From Podospora comata (taxonomy: Eukaryota; Ascomycota; Sordariomycetes; Sordariales; Podosporaceae): a stretch of 64,000 nt of DNA. The notes under the pieces were generated by a model. It was not told where the DNA came from. It searched no databases and saw nothing but the letters and a program-made list of their open reading frames with translations. The first letter of the stretch is position 1; each line of letters opens with the position of its first letter. Positions 9,697 to 21,924 of the stretch are shown here, piece after piece. The stretch lies in NCBI GenBank assembly GCA_017354895.1, contig CP071493.1:62001-126000 (forward strand), written 5' to 3'. The position numbers and the translations under genes were made by a program.

Positions 9697-12600
9697 ACAG
9701 GGCCATAGGCTGTTTTAACAAGGAGATTCTCGTACCACAAAACCATAAACAGGTGCCTCAGTGCATGCTCTGCAGGAGCTCGACGGCTTTCTAGCGACAT
9801 TAGCTGGCAACACAGAGGTGATGTACTTGTCCCTCGTGATAGTATTCTGGTGTTTGTTTGATTGAAGTGGATACCTCTAATCGCTTCAGGGGTTCAGGGG
9901 CATGTAAACAGGCAACAAGGATGAGAAAAATGCCGCCACCATCACCCCTGCTGTAGGTAGTCAATTGTGAAAACCCAAAAGTCCGATTATGTAACCAAAA
10001 AGACGTCCATCCACACCATCTAACCCAGCTTCGAAAGATGGATGGGAAGATTTCCCACGACTACCATATAGCAGTGAAGCAGTCTGATCAGAAGGTGACA
10101 TTGCCACACAAGATATCGGTATCGAGATCGTCCCAATCTAGACGACTCAAGGTCATATATGTGATGCCTCTGTCTCCTCCTCCTGATGTCATGCAGAGGG
10201 CTTCAATCATGAAGCCTGAGACACGGTTCGCTGCGGAAAGGTCATCTGCAGTTAACTGATACATGCTACCATGTCGTACAACAGTAACATCACAGGAAGA
10301 AAAACACTGCACTCGGTAGCGGTTAAGAGAGACGCATTCTCCAGCTTCCAGATGAGGGAGCCTGAGCTGCTGCCCCCCACAATGCTACTGTCATGATCCC
10401 CATTCGATGGGATAATTCCATGACTGATCCCCGGCACTACACCCAAAATCCCATCTCATGCTGATCCAGATCTCCACAGATACTCTCTCCAAGCGCTTGG
10501 TTCAGCCTCGGCAGTCAGCTGCAGGCAGGAAGAAAATGTGAACGGCAAGTCCTCTGCATGCATGAAGCCGCCCTCCCGGTCAGGTTCGGTGAAAAGATCC
10601 AGGTAACAATCCACTCTATCTCTCCAGTTCGGCAGAAAGCTCCGTCCCGCGTGCGAATACTACTTAATTCGGGGTCTAGATCCCAATGCTCCCGTCCCAT
10701 CTCAGGAACTTTCAACCTGACATATGGCCATTGTTGGAAGTCCGACGCAGCTAGGAACAATAGACGAGGAAACGTGGGAGGCGTGTCAAACAACGTGCAG
10801 CGTGGCTGCTGCCAATTCAGCTTTCATCAAAGAAAGCAACTTGAACCATGAAAATGGTACGTATGAAAAAACAATCCAAGACTTGGGGAAAGCCCCAGTC
10901 AAGCTTCCCTTCCACCCGCTAATTACCCCCATCCAAGGCCTAGGGCTTACTTGTTTGTCTAGGTCATCAGCCCTCTCAGCCGTTTCTATCTTTTAGTTGC
11001 CCCCTTCTTTGCTCCCAGTCCCAAAGGAGGGTTGGTGACATCTTGGCAGTGAGAACGTGGGTTTGCCAAGATGAAGTCGGTGCACCCCAAAGCAAGGGCC
11101 ATCGACCTTAATCCAACCGCGCCGTACGAGGTCCGACGTGGTGAGTGATTGGGGAGGCAAGCGGCACATCCCGTTGATCGTGGCCAAATGTCTAGCGAGG
11201 ATGGCACCAGGGTCTTGTGGGGTGACGAGAGAATGTTGTGAGCAAGATCTTGCTGCTGCAAGCAGCCTTTGCTGCTTGCGCTAGTTTGTGCTGCCATCCA
11301 TTGCATCGCATGTCGATGTTACTTTTATGGTCGAGGGCCTGCTCAGGTGACGGATGGTCATAGTAGGAGAAGACCGAGGAGCGGGCAATCATCCGAGAGG
11401 TTCTGATAGGGTCCCTCCCATTGCCCCTCTGGCAGATCCCACAGGTTGGTGTGCTAGCATGTGCCGCTGCATTTTTCATACGTACCATTATTGAACGACG
11501 AGCTGACAGTTCGTGGGTGAGGCGAGACCAATCTCATCCTAAAAGACCCGAGAGATCGAAAAAAACAGTCTAGGTCGGCACTCCAAGGTAAATGAAACCA
11601 ACACTACACTAGCAAATTCAGGGTCCAGCTGGGGTGGGATGTTGAATACCTACCCTTGACTATGCACCTTAACTCGAACTAGGACAGATGTGGACTCTCT
11701 TTGTTCTACCAATTCGCACGTCAGACTGATTGAAAATGGGCACACAGGAGAAAAGAAGAAATTCATATCAAGCCAATGTGTGAGCTGGCAGCGATCCTAC
11801 GGCCAATATTTGGAATTTCTGACGGAAAGCGTGTCGGTCGTCTGTAGTAAGGTAGTCCAGTCAGCCATGTGTAGTTGCAGCCAAGTAGTCTTGGCTAAAT
11901 CACGACAGGCCAAGACCACCAAGAACACCAAGAACCCAAGACCTGGATTGGCTGGCTCCGAGCTCCGAACCCGGTCGAGCATCAAGCCTCAACAGCCACG
12001 ACGACTTGGCGGCCATCGAGAACCAATGTCAAACCCCAAAATTTGTCTTTTTTGGCAGCTGTGGCGGGCAACCCCCACTGAACCGAATAAGAGGCTGTCA
12101 TGACGCCATTCCTGGGATAGAAGGGCTGGGCGCGAGATAGCGGTGGACTCGGGCTCTCAGCAACGTCAGTCAAAAAAACACAATGGTGGAATCTGGTGAT
12201 AACGGTCAGCATCTTGTCGGAAAATTCGTAGCAAACAATGCAGGCCGGTCAAGGGCTGCCCGCTACCGTCGGTTTGATCGGGGAAGAAGCGGGATAGCCA
12301 AGACCCGAAGGCCCTCTGGAGTCTTTATGGTCGACCGCCTATCACGTTCGCCTCCCCGCGCAGTCGCCCACAATGGCGTATTGCGTGCTCACCGCGGGGC
12401 ATTTCACCATCAACGCCATCCACACCAGTGACGCCCACAAGCTCCCCGGCCCAGTCCAGAGTGCAGAACCCCAGATGCAGCCACGGTAGACAGAGGGAAA
12501 TCCTGCGCGGCTGCTCCGCTCTCGTTGCCCTTGTCGTTCTGGGCTTTTCCGCCTGCCTGCGGGATGCCCTCGGGCACATGGGGAGGGGGTTGGAGAGCAG

Positions 12601-12841
12601 CGAAGGAAACCTTGAGCAAAAGAGAAGCTGATTTACTTGGCGACATTGGTCGAGCTGGTTATAAGGCCAGGTCCCATCGGCACTCCTTTGCCTCTCGATC
12701 CAGATAGAACCAGTGGTTGTGTGTCTTTTGTGAGTGGGTATCCTGACTGCCGATACTCCCAACTCATCACCCACAACCCCAAGTTCTACATCACTCACAA
12801 CACCCGCCGGCAGGGCCCATACACAAAGCCCGTTATCCATC
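9697..12841. other. Long gene-poor stretch upstream of the Dal5-type permease
   Basis: About 3.1 kb without a supportable gene. The ORFs here are 60-230 codons, overlap on both strands, and match no family I know. The sequence is not AT-rich and I see no terminal repeats or transposase remnants. GATA-core sequences (for example TGATAAC near 12198 and GGATAGC near 12291) lie in the part closest to the permease. A non-coding RNA or a small unrecognised gene cannot be excluded. Confidence 0.5.
12660..12664 (+). promoter_or_regulatory. TATA-like element (TATAA) of the permease gene
   Basis: TATAAGG lies about 180 bp before the ATG at 12842, with GATA-core sites further upstream. Assigned by motif and distance only. 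Confidence 0.35.
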
Positions 12842-14546
12842 ATGGGTGTCGATGAGAAGGCCACCGTTGACCCGGGCTCGTTCCCACCTCCCACCGAGGA
12901 CGAGAGCGGGTTGGTTCTCAGCGTCGACTGGACCAAGGAGGAGGAGGCACGAGCAAAGAGAAAGTAAGTTTTGGCACTACTGCATGCTCCCCTGCGCCCC
13001 ACCTGCCTGCCCGACGACACCTAGATAGCCGGCCACTAACACCGTCCCACCTAGGCTCGATCTGATCATTATGCCCCTGCTCACCCTGGGCTTCTTCTGC
13101 CTGCAACTCGATCGTGGAAACATCTCCAACGCCATCACCGACACCTTCTTCGAGGATGTCGGCATCACCCAGAATGAGTTCAACGTCGGTCAGCAGATGC
13201 TGTCTCTCGGCATCGTGCTCTTCGAAATCCCATCCAACATGATTCTCTACCGCGTCGGCCCCGGCAAGTGGCTCACCCTGCAACTCTTCCTCTTCGGCAC
13301 CGTCTCGACCTTCCAAGCTTTCCAGAACAGCTATGGCTCCTTCATTGCCACCCGTCTGCTGCTTGGTATCACCGAGTCCGGTTTCATTCCCGGCGGTCTC
13401 TGGACGCTCTCGACCTGGTACACGCGCGCTGAGACGGCCAAGCGCGTTATGTTCTTCTACTTTGGTAACCAGTTCGGCCAGGCTTCTTCCAAGCTGTTGG
13501 CCTATGGTATTCTTCACATGGGAGGTGTTGGCGGAAAGGCTGGATGGTTTTGGCTGTTTGTGCTCATGGGTGGCTTCACCATTCTCTGCGGCTTCGTTCT
13601 TGGTTTCTGCCTCCCCGATTCATTCCGCAACCCCTGCCCGGCCTTCCTGCCAGGCATCAGCTTATTCACCAAGAGGGAGCTTCACATTCTTCAGACCCGT
13701 GTCCTTCTCGATGAGCCGGCCAAGGGCAAGAAGAAAAAGTCCATCAAGCTTGATGCCTTCAAGAGAGCCTTCTCCAACTGGCGCCTCTGGTCTCACGTCA
13801 TCATCACCCTTTGCAACAATGGTCCTCAGCGCGCTTTTGACACCTACTCTCCCACCATCATCTCTGGTTTCGGTTACAAGAAGCTTCAGGCCAACGCCAT
13901 GGCTTCCGTCGGTCTCTTTCTGCAGATTCCCACCTCGTGGGCTTTCTCATGGGTATCCGATCACTAGTATGTTTCCTTCTCTCTGAATTCTTTGGAATTC
14001 TTACTAACATTTATCAACAGTGATGTCCGTGGCGAGACCGTCATTGCTGGCATGTCCTGCCATCTGTTCGGCTACGTCTTGAACCGCATCTTCACCGACC
14101 ACCCCAGACTCCAGGGAGCCCGTTACTTTGGCGTTGTCTGGACCCAGACTTTTGGCACCTTCAGCCACCCTCTCAACATTGCCTGGATGTCGCTCACCTG
14201 CGAGGATTCCGAAGTCCGCGCTCTGGCCATGGCTATGGTCATCATGGGCGCCAACACTGCCGGTATTTATGGTGCGCAAATCTTCCGCTCTGAGGACTCC
14301 CCCTTTTACCGCCGCGGCTTCACCGTGGCCTGCTGCGTCCTCGCCGTCGGCCTCCTCCTTGCCGTCGTTCGTTTTGTCGACGACAAGATCCACAAGAGGA
14401 AGCACAACACTGTCCAGCTCGCCCACGGTGGCGGCGAGACGAGCGATGACGGCTCCAATGGCGAAAAGGGCATCTCTGCTCTGGAGCGTGCCGCCGGTGT
14501 CACCGTGCCAGTGGATGATGATGTTAAGAGGGCATTGAAGAACTAA
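12842..14546 (+). CDS. MFS permease of the anion:cation symporter (Dal5/allantoate) family
   Basis: Three exons, 12842-12963, 13055-13966 and 14021-14546, give 519 residues. Both introns (91 and 54 bp) are phase 2 and have an ACTAAC-type branch site. The protein starts with a short acidic N-terminus, then LDLIIMPLLTLGFFCLQLDRGN, the first transmembrane segment with the DRxN signature of this family. About 12 transmembrane segments follow, including a GITESGFIPGGLW loop and the ALAMAMVIMGANTAGIYGAQI segment. Dal5-related carriers take up allantoate, ureidosuccinate, nicotinate, pantothenate or biotin at the plasma membrane; the substrate here cannot be told. GATA-core sites upstream would fit nitrogen control, by inference. 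Confidence 0.9.
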
Positions 14547-15304
14547 AAAGTGGTTTGCTGCATAATGATGTTATATACCCAGGTGGAAAGATATTGGAGT
14601 TGATTTGTTTAGTTTTTTTTTTTTTGGTATAGTCCCGTCTGTTTGATAGACTTGGAATACCCAATGGGCATGAGGGATATTGGATAATTAAAAAAATTGG
14701 ATACTACAAGTCCCAAGTCTACGTTCTTTATATCTGTTTATTTTGGTGTGTCGACTTTTTATTCAAAATAAAACTTCGTGACAAAGTTGTGTACACATGT
14801 TGCTTTTCTGGATAGTAGTTTGATAACGGCCCCGATATTAAGCTACCTCAAATACTTCAGCTAGTCCTCCATCACACCTCGGCCCGATGAGTGAAGCTCA
14901 AATCAGTTTCTTTGTCCACCCAACACGAACAGTCTTTATCAACTTGAATTTCAAATGAATGCGCCGCCAGGGGCAGTTTTTTACTCAGTCGTCCGGTTTA
15001 ACAGTTTGACCAAAAACGGCTTTTTTGCTACTTGCTACATCAGTATTTCATACTAAGAATACAAGGTATTATACATTTTGCACTATCGGGTATAAGAAGC
15101 TATCCATCCACGACGATTTCCCCCTCTTTTCATCGTCCATCCAACAAAAAGCCATCAAGGCTGCTCGCTCCCCGCTGCGTAAAATCATGGTTTGCTCCCC
15201 AAAAAGTCATCAGACATTATCGCGAATAAAAAAACAAGAAAACACAATGTGTAGTACAGACTGGTGCCAGCGTCCTCCTAGTCATAAAAGCAAAACAGAC
15301 ATCA
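14547..15304. other. Intergenic, tail-to-tail
   Basis: The 3' flanks of the permease and of the 7TM-RGS gene, fairly AT-rich, with a T13 run at 14613-14625. No gene or structured element recognised. Confidence 0.6.
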
Positions 15305-17454
15305 TCACCCCTTGTTGAAAAACCTCCACCAACTCGAACTGGAACTCTTCTTGGACTTGAGCGTCCAGTCCGTGTCAGAAGTGTTGTTGGACGACGAGGT
15401 CCCCGACGCCGACGACGACTCCGAGTTCCTCCGCTCCCGGACATATTTGGGCCACGTGTTTGTCAGGACCAGCTCCTTGATGCTCTTCTCGGCCGCGTCA
15501 AACACCGACGCGTTGAACAGCTCGGGGATGTCACCCTGATAGACATCCTGGAATGTGTTCATCATGCTGTTGGTAGAGACCGACAAGGCGATCCCCTCTT
15601 CCTCTCCCTTGCCGTCGGAACTGGGGACGATTGCGATACCAGGAACGGCAGGCATCTTGTCCGTCTCGACGTGGACAGAGATCATGATGCCTGACTCGGA
15701 TCCCCTCGATTCTGGCATCCGCCAGTCGTGCACGCCGGCAGACATGAAGGGGGTAACAGGATCGACGTTGGCGCGGCTGTCGCCGAGCAGGTCGCGGATG
15801 GCACGGTCAAACAGACCACCCAGCTGCCGGGATTGCTCAAAGGCCAGGTTGAGGGGAAATTCGGCATCCTGAGGCGAGACGAACTCGTAGTAAATCTTGA
15901 GAGCCTTGGTGTATGCCTGTCGGACCACGTCGTCTGGGGCTTCAAAACGGTTGCTGGTGAAAGCAGGGTGCAGCGACGCCTTCCACTCCGAGACAGCAGT
16001 CAAGAAAGCAATATTCTCGCCAGAAAAGTCGCGGCGAGCAGAGAACTGCCGGAGAGGCTCAGGGTTCTTGGAGAGAACATGAACCAGGGCATCCATGGTC
16101 AAGATGCGGTCATCAGGAATCGAGTTGATGGCCAAGTCACCGCCACCGCTCTCCATCACGGACGATTGCTTCCACGGGTCGCCAAAGTTGAGAGATGACT
16201 CGCGACCGACCTTGGTTGACGTGGGGGACAGAGGGGTGCCGGGAACAGTAGAGTCGGTGGTGGACACGCTCTTGTCGGAGCCGAGCTTGCCCTTGGTCTC
16301 CCACTTCTTGATGATGCTCCAGGTCTTCTTGGCCAAAGCCTCATCCTTGTGAACCTGATAGCAGGGAACAAACACGGTAAAGATTTCCATAATGAAGATG
16401 GAAACAGCAATCCTGCAACTCTTGTCAGTAACAAGTCGCCGATGGTCAAGGGCTTGAGGCATACCATTGGGGTGGAATAAAGTACATGTTGACGGGCGCC
16501 ATCTCGGGAACATAGAGGGCAACAAGCCACATGGGCGCTGCGTGAAGTCTGTGGCCATGTTAGCGGTACCCCTGGGAAGTGCTCCGTATCAAGAATTCCA
16601 TACCCTGCAAGACAGCAGGCGATGGTCTGCAGTTGCCAGCCGTGGGTATCACGGATCTTGCGTGATCGCCAGAGAATAATAGGGGCAAACACCCAAGCCC
16701 ACAGAAACTGCCAAAATAGAGACGGCCACCACTCCCAACCACGACCCTGCTTCATGGCAATCTCGCCCGGGGTAGACCCGTACACCTCGGTGCCGGGAAT
16801 GCCAAAATCGGAGTGGAACTTGCGGGAGATGAGGAAGATGATCATGACGACCAAGAACTAGCACATGGTTAGCCTCACGTCCCCAACTCGGGAATGAAGG
16901 AAAGGTAGAATATTTACCTGGCACGACATGCCCACTGTGACCAAGGTTGCCATTTTCGTCTGGTATTCCATAGCCTTGATCTTTTGCCATCTCGATAGCG
17001 TCTTGGGCTGCTGCTTCTTCTCGTCAAAGCGGCTGCTCATCTGGCTGGGTGGTTGGGCGAATCTGCTCTGGGCTTTGGCAACATGGAGGAACTGGCTGTT
17101 GCCGGCTTGGAAGAGAGCGATGCCAAAGGGATACCAGATGCTCATGATCCAAAACTGGGCCATCTCGGGGGCAAGAGGTCCAATGGCATACCCGATCTGA
17201 ACCGTGACCCAGTAGAGATGAAGCAGAATGAGGCCGGCAAATGTGAGAGGGAGACCACGGATTCGAACGGTTGGTGATTTGCGCTTGGTGTAGAGATATC
17301 CCATCCCGCAGGCTAAAAGGGCGGTCCAGACGGCGCCGAAGACGATCCACCAGATGCCGACGGCATTGAGGCGGACCTCTGGCTTGGTGTCTGGCGTGGT
17401 GCCAAACTCGGAGCCCAGCATGGCTGGTTTTGTGGATTCTCTGGGGAGAAGCAT
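15305..17454 (-). CDS. Seven-transmembrane RGS-domain receptor (GprK type)
   Basis: Four exons, 17454-16918, 16857-16604, 16548-16465 and 16412-15305, with introns of 60, 55 and 52 bp (phases 0, 2, 2), give 660 residues. Only after splicing do seven membrane segments line up: [101 protein letters not shown] and [20 protein letters not shown] cytosolic RGS domain begins at about residue 395 ([20 protein letters not shown]). RGS domains speed GTP hydrolysis on G-alpha, so this should be a receptor that damps G-protein signalling, with the domain layout also seen in plant RGS1. The C-terminus is Ser-rich. A second ATG 11 codons in is also possible. Confidence 0.92.
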
Positions 17455-19649
17455 GGTGACGGGAAGGCCCTCGAGGGCGGCGAAAAGAACGTGATGGGGC
17501 CTTTTGAAGCAGAAGCAGATATGCCGAGTTTGAGGTGCTCGGTTGGTCCCCGTTGGATTAGCGCTCTGAGAGAAAAATTCACCTGAGACCTTCCGACTGA
17601 GACGGGGATGGACTGAGAGAAGCGGCGGTCCCTTCTATATCACTCTTACAAAGAGGAGCATGGCCGCGACAATCTCGGCGATCGAAAACGTGACTGTGGT
17701 ATCGAGCATCTCACATATAATGGCAAGGTTGCATGTCGATCCCTTTTGCGCCATGTTACGGTTCCTGCCCAGCGCCCTTGGGGTGCATGTTTCTTGGGAT
17801 GGTGCCCATGGGCCGTGACGAGGGCAAGGGGAGTCGCATGAGGAGGTCCCTCGTGGCCAATGATGGTTCCCATCTCCTGCACCACGACTTCCGAGCAGAC
17901 TGCGTGCGTCCCGAAGGTGGTGAGGGAGGCCACAGAGACAGGTTTCCGAGCCGAAAGTCTGGGGGCGGTGATGTTTTGACGTAGATCACCAGGTGCTTCT
18001 CCCCTGCGTCGTGCCTTTGTGAAATGCAAGACGAGCTGCCATGAGGTTTTTGGGCTGCTAGGCCGTGTCAGCTTCAGATTGTTGCACTTTCTGACATGAT
18101 AGTAACACCGATTCCATACTGGCCATGACAGTTCATGCAACGGGCCCCCTCATCCAAAGCTAACACGGGATCATGCCTGCTCACGAGACAGCCTGCCGTT
18201 ACAACGGCTTTGACAAGTCTCACGGAATCTGGATTTGAGTGCTGGTATCGACGAAGAGCGAATAAGCTTCTTTCCTTGCCTGCCGCGCTAGAGCTCGGCC
18301 AGATGCAGCCTGCGTCGATCTCCATATCATGATTGCTGGGTCCGGCATCCAATGGATTTGCGCGGGATGTCACAGCATCGAGCATCTGTCAAGTTGTAAG
18401 TGAAACTGCAGGTATCATCATCCGCCCGTCGGGAGGCGGGCTGCCCTACATTTTGACTGAGGATCCAATTCAGGTTTCGTGCTTCAATAATTATGCATAC
18501 AAAGTGATTCTTTTTCTCGGCCGGAAAATGCTCTCATGGGTTGGAAAGAAAACAAAACACCAAACTGCGGCAACTTTCTTTCCCCCACCTGATTACCTAC
18601 CATGCACCCACATGAGGCCCTGTCCAATGATCGTCGGCCAGGGGGCTTCGGCGAACTCGGGCACTTCCCTTTTTCTTTTCTTTTTGGCGACCTCTTCCGC
18701 ATGGATAACAGCAATCCAAAAAAAAATATTCCGATCATCTTCCTGATCCGACTTTCAGCTCTCGGCTGGCGATTCTCTGGGATCATTATTACAATGACGT
18801 CTGGATGACTTGGGATCGAGATGCTCCTCTTCCCCTCTCGATTGTCGCTTCCCTGGCCTTTTCTTTCTTTTCTTTCTGGGGAAGCAGCTTTGCCCCTCGG
18901 ATCCAGCCCGGCGTGACGTACAGGTCTCGGAAGCGAGGCATGGTGTTTGTGTATATTGTGATAATTGACAGGTCAATTTCATATCAGAAACTCGAGAGCT
19001 CAACGTGCAAGGTGAAAAGCAATGCCCCTACCAAAACCGGCCTATTGCTCGGTCAATTGGCTGCCGACTCGTGAGATGGATGCAGGGGAGAAGTAACCTG
19101 CATCAACAAAACAATGGGAGGTGCCGGTGCCGCGTTTCCAAGAGAGTCAAACACGATGCGAATTCTCAATATTTCCTGCATTTGTTATCACCAAAAACAA
19201 CCGACGTCCCTTCATGATGATGCAAGCACAGCACAAACCGTTGGCCATCGCTCTCGTTAACTGTCGACTCTGATGGCCCGAGGCGCCGAGGCTCAGGGGT
19301 TCATCTGCATCTTAGTCACTGTCCGAAGCGGTTCGGACAAGATCTTCACATTGGTAATTGTAGGCAATTTCCCCCGTCCAGAAAGCTGTCAGAAAAATGA
19401 CCACCACGTGCGCTTATTCTTCCCCGATGACTCGACTGGATAATCGAAGAACCGAACGTTGTGTTCTCGGCAGATTTTCTCAGGTATTCATCTGCAACCA
19501 GACACATGTGGCACTCGACCGAAACACGCGTAGGAGCTCGCGTGAGTGCTGGTTTCCAAAAGATTCTATTAAATCAGGCTAGGGGGACAGATATCGGCAC
19601 ATATGCGAGCCAACGTGAGTGAGGTAACTTCTTGATACTTGTTCGACGC
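17455..19649. other. Intergenic: 7TM-RGS promoter and metacaspase 3' flank
   Basis: About 2.2 kb. The minus-strand 7TM-RGS gene starts at its left edge, so most of it is probably a long regulatory region. ORFs up to about 165 codons exist on both strands but have no family resemblance and no plausible splice structure. Confidence 0.5.
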
Positions 19650-21122
19650 TTACATGACAAACAGAAGGCTGGTATCTAAAGAATCGATCAGCATCAAGTC
19701 GTCTGCAGGATTACCAAGCGTCAAAAAACTTACCCAGTGGGTGACTGCACGAGAGCTGGGGCTTTTGCGAGTAGTCCCGCTCAAGGATATCACGAATGTT
19801 GTTCAAAAGCTCGACATAGCTCTGCTGGGGGTTGGCCTTGAGAGCAGAGATGAAGGCATGGGACATGGCACCCGTGGCTTGAGAGTTGATGGTGGCATCG
19901 GCCGAGGTCTGATCGTCCTTGCTGCCGCTCCACATGATAACATCGGCGGGTGAGGTCTTGGTGCGCTTGGTGTGCTCATAGGCGTCGTTGCCCTTGAAGG
20001 CACTCTTTGCGAGACCGAATATGCTGGTGGCCACGGACGCCATGTCGCCACGGGCATACGCACCCACCGCCGACAGCAAGCCCGCGCCGGCTTCCTTGGC
20101 CAGGTTGGGCTCCTTGAGAAGACCCTTGGTGTTGTAGACATAGGGAAGATCAAGTACAGAGCCAGAGTGGCACGAGTCGAAAATGGCCGTCAGCCGGACA
20201 CCTTCGACCAGGGGCTTCACAACGTGGAAGTGGATCTCGTCGTCCACAATATGGCCATTCTCCTTGAAGTCGACAGGGTAAATAACCTCATCGTGTCCAT
20301 CCTCCTCGTCGCCATCATGGTCCTCGGTTTGACCGCCGTGGCCTAGTGTCACACACCATGTCAGCACCTGAATGTCATTGTCAAGCAAGCGAGACGCAAC
20401 CCACCAGAGAAGTGCAGAAAGAGCGCATCGTTGGGCTGGGCATTCGCCACGAGCCAGCCCATGGCGTTGATGATGTTTTGCTTGGTCGGTTGCATCACGG
20501 GGTTGGTCTGGTCGTCGGTCAAGATGACCATATCCTCGCGCTTGTACCCATGGTTCTCGATCAAATATTGAGAAAGGTTCTTGGTGTCGTTGATGCAGCC
20601 GCGCAATTCGCCTTCCTGGCCGAAATAGTTGATACCGATCAAGAGTGCACGCCTCTTTCCTGTGCAGTTGGAGTACTGGAAGGTATAGCCGGCGGGGGCT
20701 CCGTGGCCGAACTCTTGGTGGCCCGAAGGAGGAGGTGGGCCGGCCCGCGTCGACTGCCCACGGTGTCCGCCATATCCACCACCGGCAGTTGGGTAGCCGT
20801 AGGAATCGAGATGCGGTGGGGGAGGATGCTGAGGAGGTTGGTAGTATTGCTGCTGCTGAGGCGGCTGGTATCCGCCGTGCTGCTGCTGCTGGTAGCCTCC
20901 TTGCTGATATCCTCCCTGCTGGTACCCGCCTTGCTGATATCCGCCGTGCTGAGGAGGAGGCTGGCCGTAGCCTTGCTGGTGGTGTTGAGGAGGCGGCTGG
21001 CCGTAACCTTGTTGAGGAGGGGGATACTGTCCATAACCCTGAGGAGGGGGACTTTGCTGATATCCGCTGCCGCCGCCGCCGCTGGGACCGTAACCTTGGC
21101 CGGGATAACCTCCGTATGACAT
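19650..21122 (-). CDS. Type I metacaspase with Q/G/Y-rich prodomain
   Basis: Exons 21122-20405, 20342-19734 and 19675-19650 with introns of 62 and 58 bp give 450 residues. The 26-nt last exon restores the family C-terminus ([12 protein letters not shown]). Metacaspases are Cys proteases cutting after Arg/Lys; in fungi they act in protein quality control and cell death. Residues 1-150 form a low-complexity prodomain with GGYQQ repeats. The p20-like domain runs from [19 protein letters not shown], with catalytic His at about 241 (HFSGHGGQ, intron 1 splitting this motif) and catalytic Cys at about 297 (IFDSCHSG). The first in-frame ATG is at 21122. It is divergent to the WW-domain gene. Confidence 0.95.
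20891..20950. repeat. Four 15-bp units coding GGYQQ-type repeats in the metacaspase prodomain
   Basis: Four tandem 15-bp units encode (Q/H)GGYQ on the minus strand. Period and frame match, so unit gain or loss would change prodomain length without a frameshift. Confidence 0.85.
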
Positions 21123-21924
21123 GTTTTGTTCTTGGAGATACTTCAACGAGGGGAACGAACGGGAAAGGGACAGAGACAGTTAGGGCAGTTTCAAAGAGAG
21201 ATATCGGTGAGAAAAGCAAGAGAGAAACTGTTTTGGGAGTTTGCTTCTTGAATAATGGCAGTGGGTCAGCTCAGCTCAGGTGTGGCAGTAACGGGTCAGC
21301 GCAGTTGTGGGTTGCCTCACTGCCCCGTGCAATGATGAGGGGCATTCCTTCCATCAGGCACGGCTACTCGGATGCGATGGCGGGGCACTTAACAAAGAAC
21401 TTCTGCCCAGCATAGGTGGACCCCACCCCCATGGGCCGCGCAATGGGGCCCAATCGAGTGCCCCTAGCGAATCGGCACGCGCCTAGCCTTACAAGGCGCC
21501 GCGCCCATTGGGCTATCGCTACATGTGCATGATATGGTCTCGTCTTCATCGTCAAACTCGCGGAAACAAACGTCCATTGCTCCCCTTGGCTGCATGATGA
21601 CCGACCCTCAGCTTTGTGCTTTCGTCGCAAACTGGCCTTTTGTATAGGAGCATGGAGAGCGATACCTTTGATGCCACAAAGAGTGGGGATGGGGAAATGA
21701 GGGGTCCGCATGCCAACACCCATTGAGGGGCATATCGGAGGCAGCCCGGGGGGTTCATCAGACCCGTCACGTTCCGGCCATTGTAGCCTGCCTCCCCTGT
21801 CGTAGTGAGAAAGATAGAAGTCGCCGCTGTCGTTTCTGACCCCCGTCTTCTTTTTTCTTCCCATTTTTGGGACTTTAGAGATCACCAGACTAGTAGTCCA
21901 TCGGCCCAACCCGTATAGCCCATC
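21123..21924. other. Intergenic: divergent promoter metacaspase / WW-domain gene
   Basis: 802 bp shared by two start codons facing away from each other. Pyrimidine-rich stretches lie near both ends; no gene or known motif is evident. Confidence 0.6.

Noticed and set aside
12325-13020. 231-codon minus-strand ORF over exon 1 of the permease
   Set aside because: Overlaps a well-supported gene in antisense and has no family resemblance.
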